A stretch of 64,000 nucleotides of DNA, from assembly GCA_965200925.1 (NCBI GenBank), contig OZ241738.1, positions 1,736,001-1,800,000 of the forward strand, read 5' to 3'. The stretch comes from WTGU01 sp965200925 (GTDB lineage: Bacteria > Pseudomonadota > Alphaproteobacteria > UBA828). Under the pieces are notes generated by a model. It was not told where the DNA came from, did not search any database, and saw nothing but the letters and a program-made list of their open reading frames with translations. Made by a program: the position numbers and the translations under genes. This document shows positions 27,038-36,400 of the stretch, one piece after another; the first letter of the stretch is position 1, and every line of letters begins with the position of its first letter.

Positions 27038-27083
27038 GGCTGTCGCGCGCTCCGATATGCACCGGGAGCGGCCCGTGGGAGCG

Positions 27084-27620
27084 CTACTTGCGGACCATGA
27101 CCATGGTGAGCTGGCGCCCTTCCATCTTCGGCATCTGCTCGACCTTTCCGAGCTCTTCGAGGTCGTCGCGCACGCGCCACAGGACGTTCATGCCGATGTC
27201 CTGGTGCACCATCTCGCGCCCGCGGAAGCGCATGGTCACCTTGACCTTGCCGCCCTCGTCCAGGAACCGTCGGATGTTGCGCAGTTTGACGTCGTAGTCC
27301 GCCGCGTCGATGCCGGGGCGGAACTTGACCTCCTTGATGTCGATGGTCTTCTGCTTCTTGCGGGCCTCGCTGGCCTTCTTTTGCGCCTCGTACTTGAATT
27401 TCCCGAAGTCGAGGAGCTTGCACACCGGCGGTGACGCATCGGGCGCGACCTCGACCAAGTCGAGACCGATCTCGTCGGCGAGTTCGAGAGCGCGCTCCAC
27501 AGCGACGACGCCGACCTGTCCCCCGTTCTGGTCGATGAGACGGACGCTTGCCGCCTCGATGTCGCCGTTGACGCGCGGCCCCTGGCGCGGCGGCGGCGCC
27601 GCGATCGGATGTCTTGCTAT
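27084..27620 (-). CDS. infC: Translation initiation factor IF-3 with an AUA start codon
   Basis: The 178-residue product is IF-3: N-domain GPRVNGDI at about residue 15, LVEVAPDASPPVCKLLDFGK near 50, then the linker and C-domain (VKVTMRFRGREM). Homologues begin MARRP...APPPR...GPRVN; the frame reads ATA-Ala-Arg-His-Pro at 27620. No ATG, GTG or TTG occurs in frame between there and GPRVN. AGGGGAG sits 7 bases before this ATA. The ATA overlaps the TAG stop of thrS (ATAG), indicating coupling. AUA is one of the rare codons IF-3 itself discriminates against, so autoregulation by IF-3 is inferred, as known for the AUU start of E. coli infC. Confidence 0.93.
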   Translation of the reverse strand: MARHPIAAPPPRQGPRVNGDIEAASVRLIDQNGGQVGVVAVERALELADEIGLDLVEVAPDASPPVCKLLDFGKFKYEAQKKASEARKKQKTIDIKEVKFRPGIDAADYDVKLRNIRRFLDEGGKVKVTMRFRGREMVHQDIGMNVLWRVRDDLEELGKVEQMPKMEGRQLTMVMVRK

Positions 27621-29626
27621 TCCCTGTCTCCCCTCGTCGTGGCACCGGCCGAGCCATTGTCGCCGGCTTTCGCGGAGAGCGCCGTTCCCTCTCCCCTCTC
27701 GCGCCGGTCCGACCGGCCGAGCGGGCCCGCCGCTTCCGCGCGGAGTGTAGCGACGGCCTCTTCCAGCGCAAGAATTTCCTGCCCCCCGGGCCCGAGCCGG
27801 CGCACCGACACCGTGTCGTCCGCCGCCTCCCGCGCGCCGACCGCGACGATCGCCGGAACCTTGGCCGCGCTGTGCTCGCGCACCTTGTAGCCGATCTTCT
27901 CGTTCCGCAGATCGGCCTCGACCCGGAGGCCCGCGCTCCTCATGCGCACCGCCACCCTTTCGGCGTAAGCCGTACACTGGTCGGTGATCGTGGCCACGAC
28001 GGCCTGCGTCGGCGACAGCCAGAGCGGCAAGTGGCCACCGTAATGTTCCAGCAGGATGCCGATGAACCGCTCCAGCGAGCCGAACAGCGCGCGGTGCAGC
28101 ATGACAGGCCGGTGGCGCTCCCCGTCCTCGCCGACATAGGTCGCGTCCAGACGCTCCGGCAGGTTGAGATCGACCTGGAGCGTGCCGCACTGCCAGTCCC
28201 GGCCGATCGCATCGCGCAGCACGAATTCGAGCTTCGGCCCATAGAATGCGCCCTCGCCCGGATTATGGGTGTAGTCGAGCCCCATGCCGTCGAGCGCCCC
28301 CTCGAGCGCCGCTTCCAGGCGGTCCCAGACGTCGTCGGCGCCGATCCGTTTCGGCGGACGGTCGGCGAACTTGATCCGGATGTCGTCGAAACCGAAATCG
28401 CGGTAGATGTCGAGGCAGAGCGCGGCCACGGCGCGGCATTCCTCCTCGGTCTGCTCCGGCGTGCAGAAGATGTGAGCGTCGTCCTGGCTGAAGGCGCGCA
28501 CCCGAAGAAGGCCGTGCAACGCCCCGGACGGCTCGTAGCGGTGGACTTTTCCGAATTCCGAGACCCGCAGGGGCAGGTCGCGGTAGCTCCTGATGCCGCG
28601 CTTGTAGATCTGTACGTGGCCGGGGCAATTCATCGGCTTGACCGCGAAATGCCGACCGTCTTCGGTTCGCGACGTGAACATGTGCTCGCGGAAGGTCTGC
28701 CAATGGCCGGACGCCTCCCAGAGCGCGCTGTCCATCATCTCCGGCGTGCTGACCTCGCGGTAGCCAGCCCGGTCCTGGCGCGCGCGCATGTAGTCGACCA
28801 GGGCGCGGAACAACGTCCACCCCTTCGGGTGCCAGAACGCCGCGCCCGGGGCCTCTTCCTGGAAGTGGAAGAGGCCCATTTCTCGCCCGAGGCGCCGATG
28901 GTCGCGCTTTTCCGCCTCCGCGAGGCGGGTCGTATAGGCCTGCAGCCGTTCGGTGTCTGGCCAAGCCGTGCCGTAGATGCGCTGCAACATCTCGTTGCGC
29001 GAATCGCCTCGCCAGTAGGCGCCGGCTATCTTGAGAAGCTTGAACACGCCGACCCGCCCCGTCGAGGGCAAGTGGGGGCCGCGGCACAGGTCGATGAACC
29101 TCCCCTGCCGGTAAAGGGTGATGGGCTCGCCGTCCGGGATCGCCGCGATCAGCGCCGCCTTGTAATGCTCGCCCATCCCTTCGAAGAGCGCGACCGCTTC
29201 GTCGCGCGACCGCACTTCGCGGACGATCGCCTCGTCCCGGCCTTTGATCTCGCCCATACGGGCTTCGATCCGCTCGAGATCGTCCGGCGTGAAGGGCGTG
29301 TCGCGAGCGAAATCGTAATAGAAGCCGTCCTCAATGGCCGGGCCGATGGTCACCTGGACGCCGGGGTAGAGTTCCTTGACGGCCTGCGCCATGAGATGGG
29401 CGGCGTCGTGGCGCATGACCTCGAGCGCGGCGTCATCCTGCGCTGTGATCACGCGCACTGCCGAATCCGTCTCGATCGGCCGGGAGAGATCCCGTAGCTC
29501 GCCGTCGACCTCGACCAGGAGGGCTGCCTTGGCGAGCCCCGGTCCGATCGCCGCCGCCAGATCGGCGCCCGTCACGGGGGCTTCGAACGAACGCGCCGAG
29601 CCGTCCGGCAGCGAGAGTGTCGGCAT
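27617..29626 (-). CDS. thrS: Threonyl-tRNA synthetase
   Basis: A 669-residue class II synthetase. TGS domain at residues 1-60, the editing N2 domain (HDAAHLMAQAVKELYP near 73), the catalytic core with zinc ligands (MNCPGH, HIF, and a late His) and the anticodon-binding domain from about 535. The last 35 residues are low-complexity (Gly/Arg/Ala-rich) and absent from typical ThrRS; they run into the infC start. A near-consensus promoter lies 35 bases upstream of the ATG, with no extended leader or T-box visible. It heads the thrS-infC-rpmI-rplT-pheS-pheT operon. Confidence 0.97.
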   Translation of the reverse strand: MPTLSLPDGSARSFEAPVTGADLAAAIGPGLAKAALLVEVDGELRDLSRPIETDSAVRVITAQDDAALEVMRHDAAHLMAQAVKELYPGVQVTIGPAIEDGFYYDFARDTPFTPDDLERIEARMGEIKGRDEAIVREVRSRDEAVALFEGMGEHYKAALIAAIPDGEPITLYRQGRFIDLCRGPHLPSTGRVGVFKLLKIAGAYWRGDSRNEMLQRIYGTAWPDTERLQAYTTRLAEAEKRDHRRLGREMGLFHFQEEAPGAAFWHPKGWTLFRALVDYMRARQDRAGYREVSTPEMMDSALWEASGHWQTFREHMFTSRTEDGRHFAVKPMNCPGHVQIYKRGIRSYRDLPLRVSEFGKVHRYEPSGALHGLLRVRAFSQDDAHIFCTPEQTEEECRAVAALCLDIYRDFGFDDIRIKFADRPPKRIGADDVWDRLEAALEGALDGMGLDYTHNPGEGAFYGPKLEFVLRDAIGRDWQCGTLQVDLNLPERLDATYVGEDGERHRPVMLHRALFGSLERFIGILLEHYGGHLPLWLSPTQAVVATITDQCTAYAERVAVRMRSAGLRVEADLRNEKIGYKVREHSAAKVPAIVAVGAREAADDTVSVRRLGPGGQEILALEEAVATLRAEAAGPLGRSDRRERGEGTALSAKAGDNGSAGATTRGDRE

Positions 29627-29667
29627 CGCAGTCGCGTTCTGTCCCTCATTTCCCCGCAGAGGGTGAC

Positions 29668-29696
29668 ACTGTAGCCCCGACCCCCCGCGCTGTCAA
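29668..29696 (-). promoter_or_regulatory. Predicted strong promoter of thrS operon
   Basis: TTGACA (29696-29691) and TACAGT (29673-29668) on the minus strand are 17 bases apart, the best sigma70-type match noticed here. Transcription would begin about 35 bases before thrS. Confidence 0.65.
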
Positions 29697-29711
29697 GGCG
29701 GGTGTCCGGGA

Positions 29712-30500
29712 TCAGGCCCTGGCCGCGTGCAGCATGACGTTCTCGTCGTGCCAGCTGATGGCGTCGGGATCGTCGAACGCGCGGCGAATGCGCGCCTCGA
29801 ATGCGCGGCACGCCTCTTCGAGCTCCCGCTCGCCATAGAGCGAGAAGGTGGAATAGTGCAGGCTCCGGACCTGCGCCAGCAAGCGCTCCAGACTCGCCGT
29901 CCGCGCGTGACGGAACGTCTTCGTCTCGACGATCTCGAGGCCGGATTCGGCGGCGATCCAGCCTTCCAGCGCCTCGGCGGCGTAGAGACGCGATTCCTTT
30001 TCGGTAAAGCGCGGGAAGAAGCGCCCCCAAAGGTTGGCGGCGTTCTGCGCCGGCGTGCGCGTGTAGATGAAGAGGCGTCCGCCCGCGCCGAGCGCCTGGC
30101 TCGCCTTGGCCAGGAAGGCGGGGACGTCGAAATGGTGCACCGCGTTGAAGGAGAGAACGGTGTCCAGGGACTCGTCTTCGAGCGCCAGATCATCCACGTC
30201 GGACAACCGGGTCGCGAAATCGCGAATGCCCGCGCGGGTCAGGCTTTCGGAGAGCCGCTCCAGCATCGGCGCGCTGGCGTCGACGCAGATGATGCGCAGG
30301 TTGGCGATGTGATCGAACAACAGCCTGTCGTAGCGGCCGTCGCCGCATCCGATGTCGGCCGCGCGCACGCGCGCGAAGCCCGCCAGGGCGTCGCGAATGT
30401 AGAGGACGGGTGCCGGGTCGGTGGTGCGGACCTCACCATAGACCTCCGCCACCTTCGCGAAATGCGCGGAAACGTCGGCGACGGGCGCTTCTTCGCTCAT
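29712..30500 (-). CDS. SAM-dependent methyltransferase
   Basis: A 262-residue class I methyltransferase: motif I ADIGCGDGRYDRLLFDHIA near residue 48, motif II ICVDASAPMLERLSE, motif III DTVLSFNAVHHFDVPAFL and GGRLFIYTRT. It follows the inositol-phosphate-synthase-like gene by 38 bases, suggesting one transcript. A methylated inositol or inositol-lipid product is conceivable, but the substrate is not deducible. A GGCAAG precedes the ATG; the in-frame stretch before 30500 is poor in codon sense. Confidence 0.8.
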   Translation of the reverse strand: MSEEAPVADVSAHFAKVAEVYGEVRTTDPAPVLYIRDALAGFARVRAADIGCGDGRYDRLLFDHIANLRIICVDASAPMLERLSESLTRAGIRDFATRLSDVDDLALEDESLDTVLSFNAVHHFDVPAFLAKASQALGAGGRLFIYTRTPAQNAANLWGRFFPRFTEKESRLYAAEALEGWIAAESGLEIVETKTFRHARTASLERLLAQVRSLHYSTFSLYGERELEEACRAFEARIRRAFDDPDAISWHDENVMLHAARA

Positions 30501-30538
30501 CTTGCCGGGTGTCCGCGGCCTGGACGGCCACCACACGC

Positions 30539-31687
30539 CTATTCCGCGGCCGCCATAATGCCGGCGGCGGGCGCCACCGCGCGCCCCTTTTCGATGAAGG
30601 CGTCGCACTCGTCGCGGGCCACGGAATCGCGCATCTGCACCGGCGGCGACTTCATATAGTAGGAGGACGGCGCCTCCAGCGGGCCGCCCATGCCGAGCGC
30701 CATACCAAGCCGGGCGCAGCGGACAGCGTCGATGACGACGCCGGCGCTGTTGGGCGAATCCTGGACGGAGAGGCGCATCTCCAGCTCGATGGGCGCGCCG
30801 CCGAATCCCCGCCCCTCCATGCGGATGAAGGCGACCTTGTTGTCGCCTTGCCACGGCACGTAGTCGGACGGGCCGATGTGGATGTCCCGGGAGCGGAGAC
30901 GCCCGTCGAGCTGCGACTGGACGGATTCCGTCTTGGAGGTCTTCTTCGAAGCCAGCCGGTCCAGCGCCTTCATGTTGAGGAAGTCGGTGTTGCCGCCGGT
31001 GTTCAATTGATAGGTACGGTCGAGCGCGTAGCCGCGGTCGCCGAACAGGCGGGTCATCAGCCGGTGCGTGATCGTGGCGCCGACTTGGCTCTTGATGTCG
31101 TCGCCCACGATCGGCACCCCGGCCCGCCTGAACTTCTCGGCCCATGCCCGATCCGAGGCGATGAACACGGGAATGCAGTTCACCATGGCGACGCCCGCGT
31201 CGAGACAGGCGCGGGCGTAGTGCAGCGACGCCCGTTCCGACCCCACCGGCAGGTAGGAAACCAACACCTCCGCGCCGGTGCGGCGCAAGACCGCGGCCAC
31301 GTCCACCGGACCCAGATCGGCCGGCCGGAACGCCTCGTCGTCAGGACAATCCGCCATGTGCGGCGCGACGCCGTCGAGAACGGGCGCCATCTCGACGGTG
31401 ACGCCGGAACGCGGCAGCTCGTCCTGGAAAACCATGGTGCAATTGGGTTTGGCGAAGATGGCTTCTTCCAGGGGTCGCCCGACCTTGCGGCGGTCGACGT
31501 CGAACGCGGCGACGACCTCCAGATCGCCCGGGCCCCAGCCCCCGATGTCGGGGTGCATCAGGCCTGGCGGGGCCTCAGCGCCGTAATTCCCGTAGTAGGT
31601 GATGCCCTGGACCAGAGAGCTCGCGCAATTCCCAACTCCCGCGATGGCGAGCTTGATGGTACGTGCAGATTTCGTCACGTTCGGCAT
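30539..31687 (-). CDS. Inositol-3-phosphate synthase family protein
   Basis: A 382-residue NAD-dependent synthase-like enzyme. Residues 11-25 (KLAIAGVGNCASSLVQG) make the Rossmann NAD loop, VGDDIKSQVGATITHR near 200 is the conserved block of the family, and LNTGGNTDFLNM near 227 the substrate-site motif. This clade (with NIAG-type differences) occurs in actinobacteria and some Alphaproteobacteria. It would turn glucose 6-phosphate into inositol phosphate. It is transcribed with the methyltransferase behind it and diverges from the AcuI-like gene. Confidence 0.85.
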   Translation of the reverse strand: MPNVTKSARTIKLAIAGVGNCASSLVQGITYYGNYGAEAPPGLMHPDIGGWGPGDLEVVAAFDVDRRKVGRPLEEAIFAKPNCTMVFQDELPRSGVTVEMAPVLDGVAPHMADCPDDEAFRPADLGPVDVAAVLRRTGAEVLVSYLPVGSERASLHYARACLDAGVAMVNCIPVFIASDRAWAEKFRRAGVPIVGDDIKSQVGATITHRLMTRLFGDRGYALDRTYQLNTGGNTDFLNMKALDRLASKKTSKTESVQSQLDGRLRSRDIHIGPSDYVPWQGDNKVAFIRMEGRGFGGAPIELEMRLSVQDSPNSAGVVIDAVRCARLGMALGMGGPLEAPSSYYMKSPPVQMRDSVARDECDAFIEKGRAVAPAAGIMAAAE

Positions 31688-31800
31688 TGGCACTTGTCTT
31701 TCCAACTCCCTGAAAGCCCCGGCGGTCTCTTCCCGGTGCGGTGTGGCACCGCCCCCGTTGGACCGTTCGCGACGCGGGGCGTGGCACCCTCGTTTGGCGA

Positions 31801-31830
31801 ATACTAGCATAACGCTGGGCGGTGCGCCAA
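31801..31830 (-). promoter_or_regulatory. Predicted promoter of the inositol-phosphate-synthase-like gene
   Basis: TTGGCG (31830-31825) and TAGTAT (31806-31801) on the minus strand are 18 bases apart, in the 176-base divergent gap, leaving a leader of about 107 bases. The overlapping TATGCT could also serve as -10. Confidence 0.4.
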
Positions 31831-31863
31831 GATGCCGCCGGGACACGCATCGGGGGCACAACG

Positions 31864-32856
31864 ATGGAGAGCTACAGGGCACTGGTGGTCGATCGCGAGG
31901 ACGGCAAAACCGTGGCTGCCTTGCGCACCCTGGCCGAAGCGGACCTTCCTGAGGGTGAGGTCACGGTGCGGATCGACTATTCGAGCCTCAACTACAAGGA
32001 CGGCCTAGCCCTGACCGGCCGCGCGCCGATCGTGCGGCGGCCGCCGATGACCGCCGGAATCGACTTCGCCGGCACGGTCGAGCGGAGCGATTCGCCCGCC
32101 TTCGCGCCGGGCCAGCCGGTGGTGCTCACGGGGTGGGGCGTGGGCGAGCGCCATCCGGGCGGTTTCGCCCAGCGCGCCCGGGTCCCGGCCGCCTGGCTCG
32201 AGGCGATCCCCGACGGCTGCGACAGCAAGTGGGCGATGGCCATCGGAACGGCCGGCTTCACGGCGATGCTCTGCGTTGTCGCGCTCGAACGCGCCGGGAT
32301 CGAGAAGGGCGCCGGCCCGGTGGCCGTGACCGGCGCCGCGGGCGGCGTCGGCAGCATCGCCGTCGCCCTGCTGGCCCGCCTCGGCTACCGGCCCGTCGCC
32401 ATCACCGGCCGCACCGAATGCCGCGACTACCTTTCCGACCTCGGCGCCAGCGAGGTGCTGCCGCGGGGCGCCCGCGCCGAAGCGCCGGAAAAGCCGTTGC
32501 TCAAGGAACACTGGGCCGGTGCCATCGACGCGGTCGGCGGCGCGATGCTGGCCCACGTCCTGGCCGAGACGCGCTACGGCGGATCGGTGGCCGCCTGCGG
32601 CCTCGCGGGCGGAGCAGGGTTGAAGACGACGGTGATGCCGTTCATCCTGCGGGGCGTGAACTTGCTCGGCATCGATTCCGTGATGTGCCCTCGCGCGCCG
32701 CGGCACGCCGCTTGGCAACGGCTGGCGAGCGCCATGCCGCGCGAGACGCTCGACGCGATGACCACGGTCGTGCCGCTGGACCAAGTGACGGCGCGGGCCG
32801 AAGAGATTCTCGAAGGCGGCGTGCGCGGCCGCATCGTGGTAGACGTCAACACCTGA
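31864..32856 (+). CDS. acuI: Acrylyl-CoA reductase (AcuI/YhdH) family oxidoreductase
   Basis: A 330-residue MDR-family, zinc-independent, NADPH-type reductase. The opening YRALVVDREDGKT and the block IDYSSLNYKDGLALTGR near residue 38 are the AcuI/YhdH signature, then PPMTAGIDFAGTV. The cofactor loop is VAVTGAAGGVGSIAVALLAR near 155. Acryloyl-CoA to propionyl-CoA is the likely reaction, by family. It is a single gene with its own start and an inverted repeat just after its stop. Confidence 0.9.
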   Translation: MESYRALVVDREDGKTVAALRTLAEADLPEGEVTVRIDYSSLNYKDGLALTGRAPIVRRPPMTAGIDFAGTVERSDSPAFAPGQPVVLTGWGVGERHPGGFAQRARVPAAWLEAIPDGCDSKWAMAIGTAGFTAMLCVVALERAGIEKGAGPVAVTGAAGGVGSIAVALLARLGYRPVAITGRTECRDYLSDLGASEVLPRGARAEAPEKPLLKEHWAGAIDAVGGAMLAHVLAETRYGGSVAACGLAGGAGLKTTVMPFILRGVNLLGIDSVMCPRAPRHAAWQRLASAMPRETLDAMTTVVPLDQVTARAEEILEGGVRGRIVVDVNT

Positions 32857-32880
32857 CGCGCTCGCGCACCGGGAGCGCGT
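32856..32880. terminator. Inverted repeat between convergent acuI and greA
   Basis: ACGCGCTC (32856-32863) and GAGCGCGT (32873-32880) form an 8-bp perfect stem with a 9-base loop in the 39-base space between the two converging genes, next to TTGGGG. Confidence 0.4.
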
Positions 32881-32895
32881 TGGGGATGCGCGGAG

Positions 32896-33366
32896 TCAGC
32901 CGAAGGCGATGGCGGTGACCTCGTAGGTGTGGCGGCCTCCCGGGGTCTCTATCTCGACGGAGTCGCCGACCCTCCTGCCGATCAGTGCCCGCGCCAGCGG
33001 TGCGGCGATAGAGAGGCGGCCCTCGTTCGCGTCGGCCTCGTCGGTGCCGACGATCCGGTAGGTGCTCTCGGCTTCCGTATCCTCGTCGACGATCGAGACC
33101 GTCGCACCGAACTGGACCCGGTCGCCCGAGAGCATCGAGACGTCGATGACCTCCGCCCGGCCGACCTTCGCCTCGATTTCCTTGATGCGCGCCTCCGTCA
33201 GCCCCTGCCGCTCCTTGGCCGCGTGGTATTCGGCGTTCTCGGAAAGGTCGCCGTGTTCCCGCGCCGCCGCGATCTCCCGGACGATGTGCGGGCGTTCGGC
33301 CTTGAGCCGGCGCAGCTCGTCCCTGAGGCGCCGATGCCCCTCGGGCGTCATCAGATGCTTGTCCAT
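32896..33366 (-). CDS. greA: Transcription elongation factor GreA
   Basis: A 156-residue protein that rescues backtracked RNA polymerase. The N-terminal coiled coil bears the catalytic tip AREHGDLSENAEYHAAKERQ (acidic D and E at the tip) and the C-terminal globular part ends with TYEVTAIAFG. MDKHLMTPEGHRRLRDELRR fits family starts at 33366. It lies 53 bases downstream of carB. Confidence 0.95.
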   Translation of the reverse strand: MDKHLMTPEGHRRLRDELRRLKAERPHIVREIAAAREHGDLSENAEYHAAKERQGLTEARIKEIEAKVGRAEVIDVSMLSGDRVQFGATVSIVDEDTEAESTYRIVGTDEADANEGRLSIAAPLARALIGRRVGDSVEIETPGGRHTYEVTAIAFG

Positions 33367-33419
33367 GGTCGAATCCCCGCCGTCGGACCCCGCGCTGGCC
33401 GGCGGCGGAGCCGTCGGCG

Positions 33420-36400
33420 TCACCCGCCAGCGTTCCGGTGCTGCCCAGCGTAGGACTGGAGGGGGGCTACATCAAGGCCGCCGCCCCTCAGCGCCTCGAT
33501 ACCCTGGATCATGGCGCGGCTGCCGGCAAGCGTAGTGAAGTAGGGGACCTGCCGCTCGAGCGCCGCCCGCCGCAGCCGGTAGCTGGCCGCGCGCGCCCGC
33601 GCGCCCTCCGTCGTGTTCACGAGGAGCTGGATCGTGCCGTCCTTGATGGCGTCGACCACGTCCGGGCGGCCCTCCTGCACCTTGTTGACGCGGTCGGCGG
33701 CGATCCCTGCGCGTTCGAGCGCGGCGCGGGTGCCGCCGGTGGCCGCGATGTCGAATCCGAGACGGGCCAGGCCGCGGGCAATCGCGACTGCCGTCGCCTT
33801 GTCGTCGTCGCGCACGGAGATGAAGGCCCGCCCGGCGGTCGGCAGGGACATGCCGGCGCCGATCTGCGCCTTGGCGAAGGCGCCACCGAAATCGCGGTCG
33901 ATCCCCATGACCTCGCCGGTGGATTTCATCTCCGGCCCGAGGACCGGATCGACACCGGGGAATCGGGCGAACGGGAAGACGGCCTCCTTGACGGCGACAT
34001 GCGCCGGATCGGCGCCGCCGTCCGCCAGATCATCGGGAAGCCGCGCGCCGGTCATCGCGAGCGCCGCCAGTTTCGCGATCGGCCGGCCGATGCTCTTCGC
34101 GACGAAGGGGACGGTCCTGCTGGCCCGGGGGTTGACCTCCAGCACGTACACGACGCCCGCCTGCACGGCGTATTGCACGTTCATCAGGCCGCGCACGGCG
34201 AGCGCGCGGGCGAGCGCGATCGTCTGGCGCCGGATCTCGGCCAGCGTCCCGGCATCCAGCGAGTGTGGCGGCAGGGCGCAGGCGGAATCGCCGGAGTGGA
34301 TACCCGCTTCCTCGATATGTTCCATGATCCCGACGACCGCGACGTTCTCGCCATCGGCGAGCGCATCGACGTCGACCTCCACCGCGTTCTTGAGATAGCG
34401 GTCGAGCAGGATCGGGCCGTCGCCGGTGGCCCGCACCGCCTCGCGCATGTAGCGGGCGAGACCGCCGTCGTCGTGGACGATCTCCATCGCCCGCCCGCCG
34501 AGGACGTAGGAAGGGCGGACCACGACCGGATAGCCGATGCGGGCGGCGATGGCCTGCGCCTCCTCGAGCGAGGCGCAGGTCTCGTTCTCCGGCTGTCTGA
34601 GCCCCAGATCGTCGAGCAGCGCGCGAAAGCGTTCGCGGTCTTCCGCGAGGTCGATCGCGTCCGGCGCAGTTCCCAGGATGGGCACACCAGCCGCTTCGAG
34701 CGCCTTGGCGAGCCCGAGCGGCGTCTGCCCGCCGAACTGGACGTTGAGCCCGGCCAAGTGGCCTGCGCGCCGCTCGACACGGACGATATCGAGCACTGTC
34801 TCGATGGTGAGAGGTTCGAAATAGAGCCGATCGGAGGTGTCGTAATCGGTCGAGACGGTCTCCGGATTGCAATTGACCATGACGGTCTCGAAGCCGGCTT
34901 CCTTGAGCGCGTAGACCGCGTGGACGCAGCAATAGTCGAACTCGATGCCCTGGCCGATCCGGTTCGGGCCACCGCCCAGAATGATGACCTTGCGCCGCGG
35001 GCTCGGGTCGGCCTCGCATTCGGGCGACGCCCCGCCCGCCCCGGTTTCGTAACAGGAATACATGTACGGGGTCCGCGACTCGAACTCCGCGGCGCAGGTG
35101 TCGATCCGTTTGAACACGGGGTGGACGCCGAGGTCCGCGCGCAGCCTGGCGACCGTCCCGGCATCCGTGCCGGAGAGGGTGGCCAGCCGCTGGTCGCCGA
35201 AACCGAGCGCCTTCAACCGCCGCAGCGCCGCCGCGCTCGCCGGCAGCCCGTGGGCGCGGACCTCCGCCTCCGCCTGCACCAACCCGGCGATCTCGCGCAG
35301 GAACCACGGATCGACCGTGCAGGCGCGATAGACCGCGTCGATTCCGATGCCCCGGCGGAAGGCTTCGGCGATCACCAGCAGGCGATCCGGGCGTGGCTGG
35401 CCGAGCGCCGCGAGGACCGCCTCCGCGTTGCCGTCTTCGCCGCCGGGAACGTCGATTTCGTCGAGGCCGGTCAGGCCGGTCTCCAGGGAGCGGAGCGCCT
35501 TTTGCAGCGATTCGCAGAAGTTGCGCCCGATCGCCATGGCCTCGCCCACCGACTTCATCGAGGTGGTGAGGAGAGGGTCTGCGCCGGGAAACTTCTCGAA
35601 CGCGAAACGCGGGATTTTGGTGACCACGTAGTCGATGCTGGGTTCGAAGGAGGCGGGCGTCACGCCGGTGATGTCGTTCGTGATCTCGTCCAGCGTGTAA
35701 CCGACGGCGAGCTTGGCCGCGACCTTGGCGATGGGAAAACCGGTCGCCTTCGAGGCCAGCGCCGACGAGCGGGAGACCCGCGGGTTCATCTCGATGACCA
35801 CCAGCCGTCCGTCCGCGGGATTCACGGCGAACTGGACGTTGGAGCCGCCGGTCTCGACGCCGACCTTGCGCAGCACCGCGATCGCGGCGTTGCGCATGCG
35901 CTGGTATTCCTTGTCCGTCAAGGTCAGGGCCGGCGCCACGGTGATGGAATCGCCGGTGTGGATGCCCATCGGGTCGAGATTCTCGATCGAGCAGACGACG
36001 ATCGCGTTGTCCACCCGGTCGCGGACGACCTCCATCTCGAACTCTTTCCAGCCGAGCACCGATTCCTCGACGAGGATCTGGCCTGCGGGCGAGGCGTCGA
36101 GCCCGGCACCGGCGATCTCGGTGAACTCGGCGCGGTTGTAGGCGATTCCGCCGCCGGTGCCGCCCAGGGTGTAGGAAGGCCGGACGATGGCCGGCAATCC
36201 CACCTCGTCCAGGGCGCACCGCGCCTCCTCCACGGTGCGCGCGCTCCGGCTCCGCGGGCACTCCATGCCGATCTCGGCCATCGCCGCGCGGAAGGACTCG
36301 CGGTCTTCGGCGATGGAGATCGCCTCCCGCGCGGCGCCGATCAGAACTGTGCCGTGGCGCGTGAGCACGCCGTCGTCGGCGAGCGCCAGCGCGGTGTTGA

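Noticed and set aside
29627..29711. T-box or other riboswitch before thrS
   Set aside because: The leader is only about 35 bases, too short, and contains no conserved T-box sequence.
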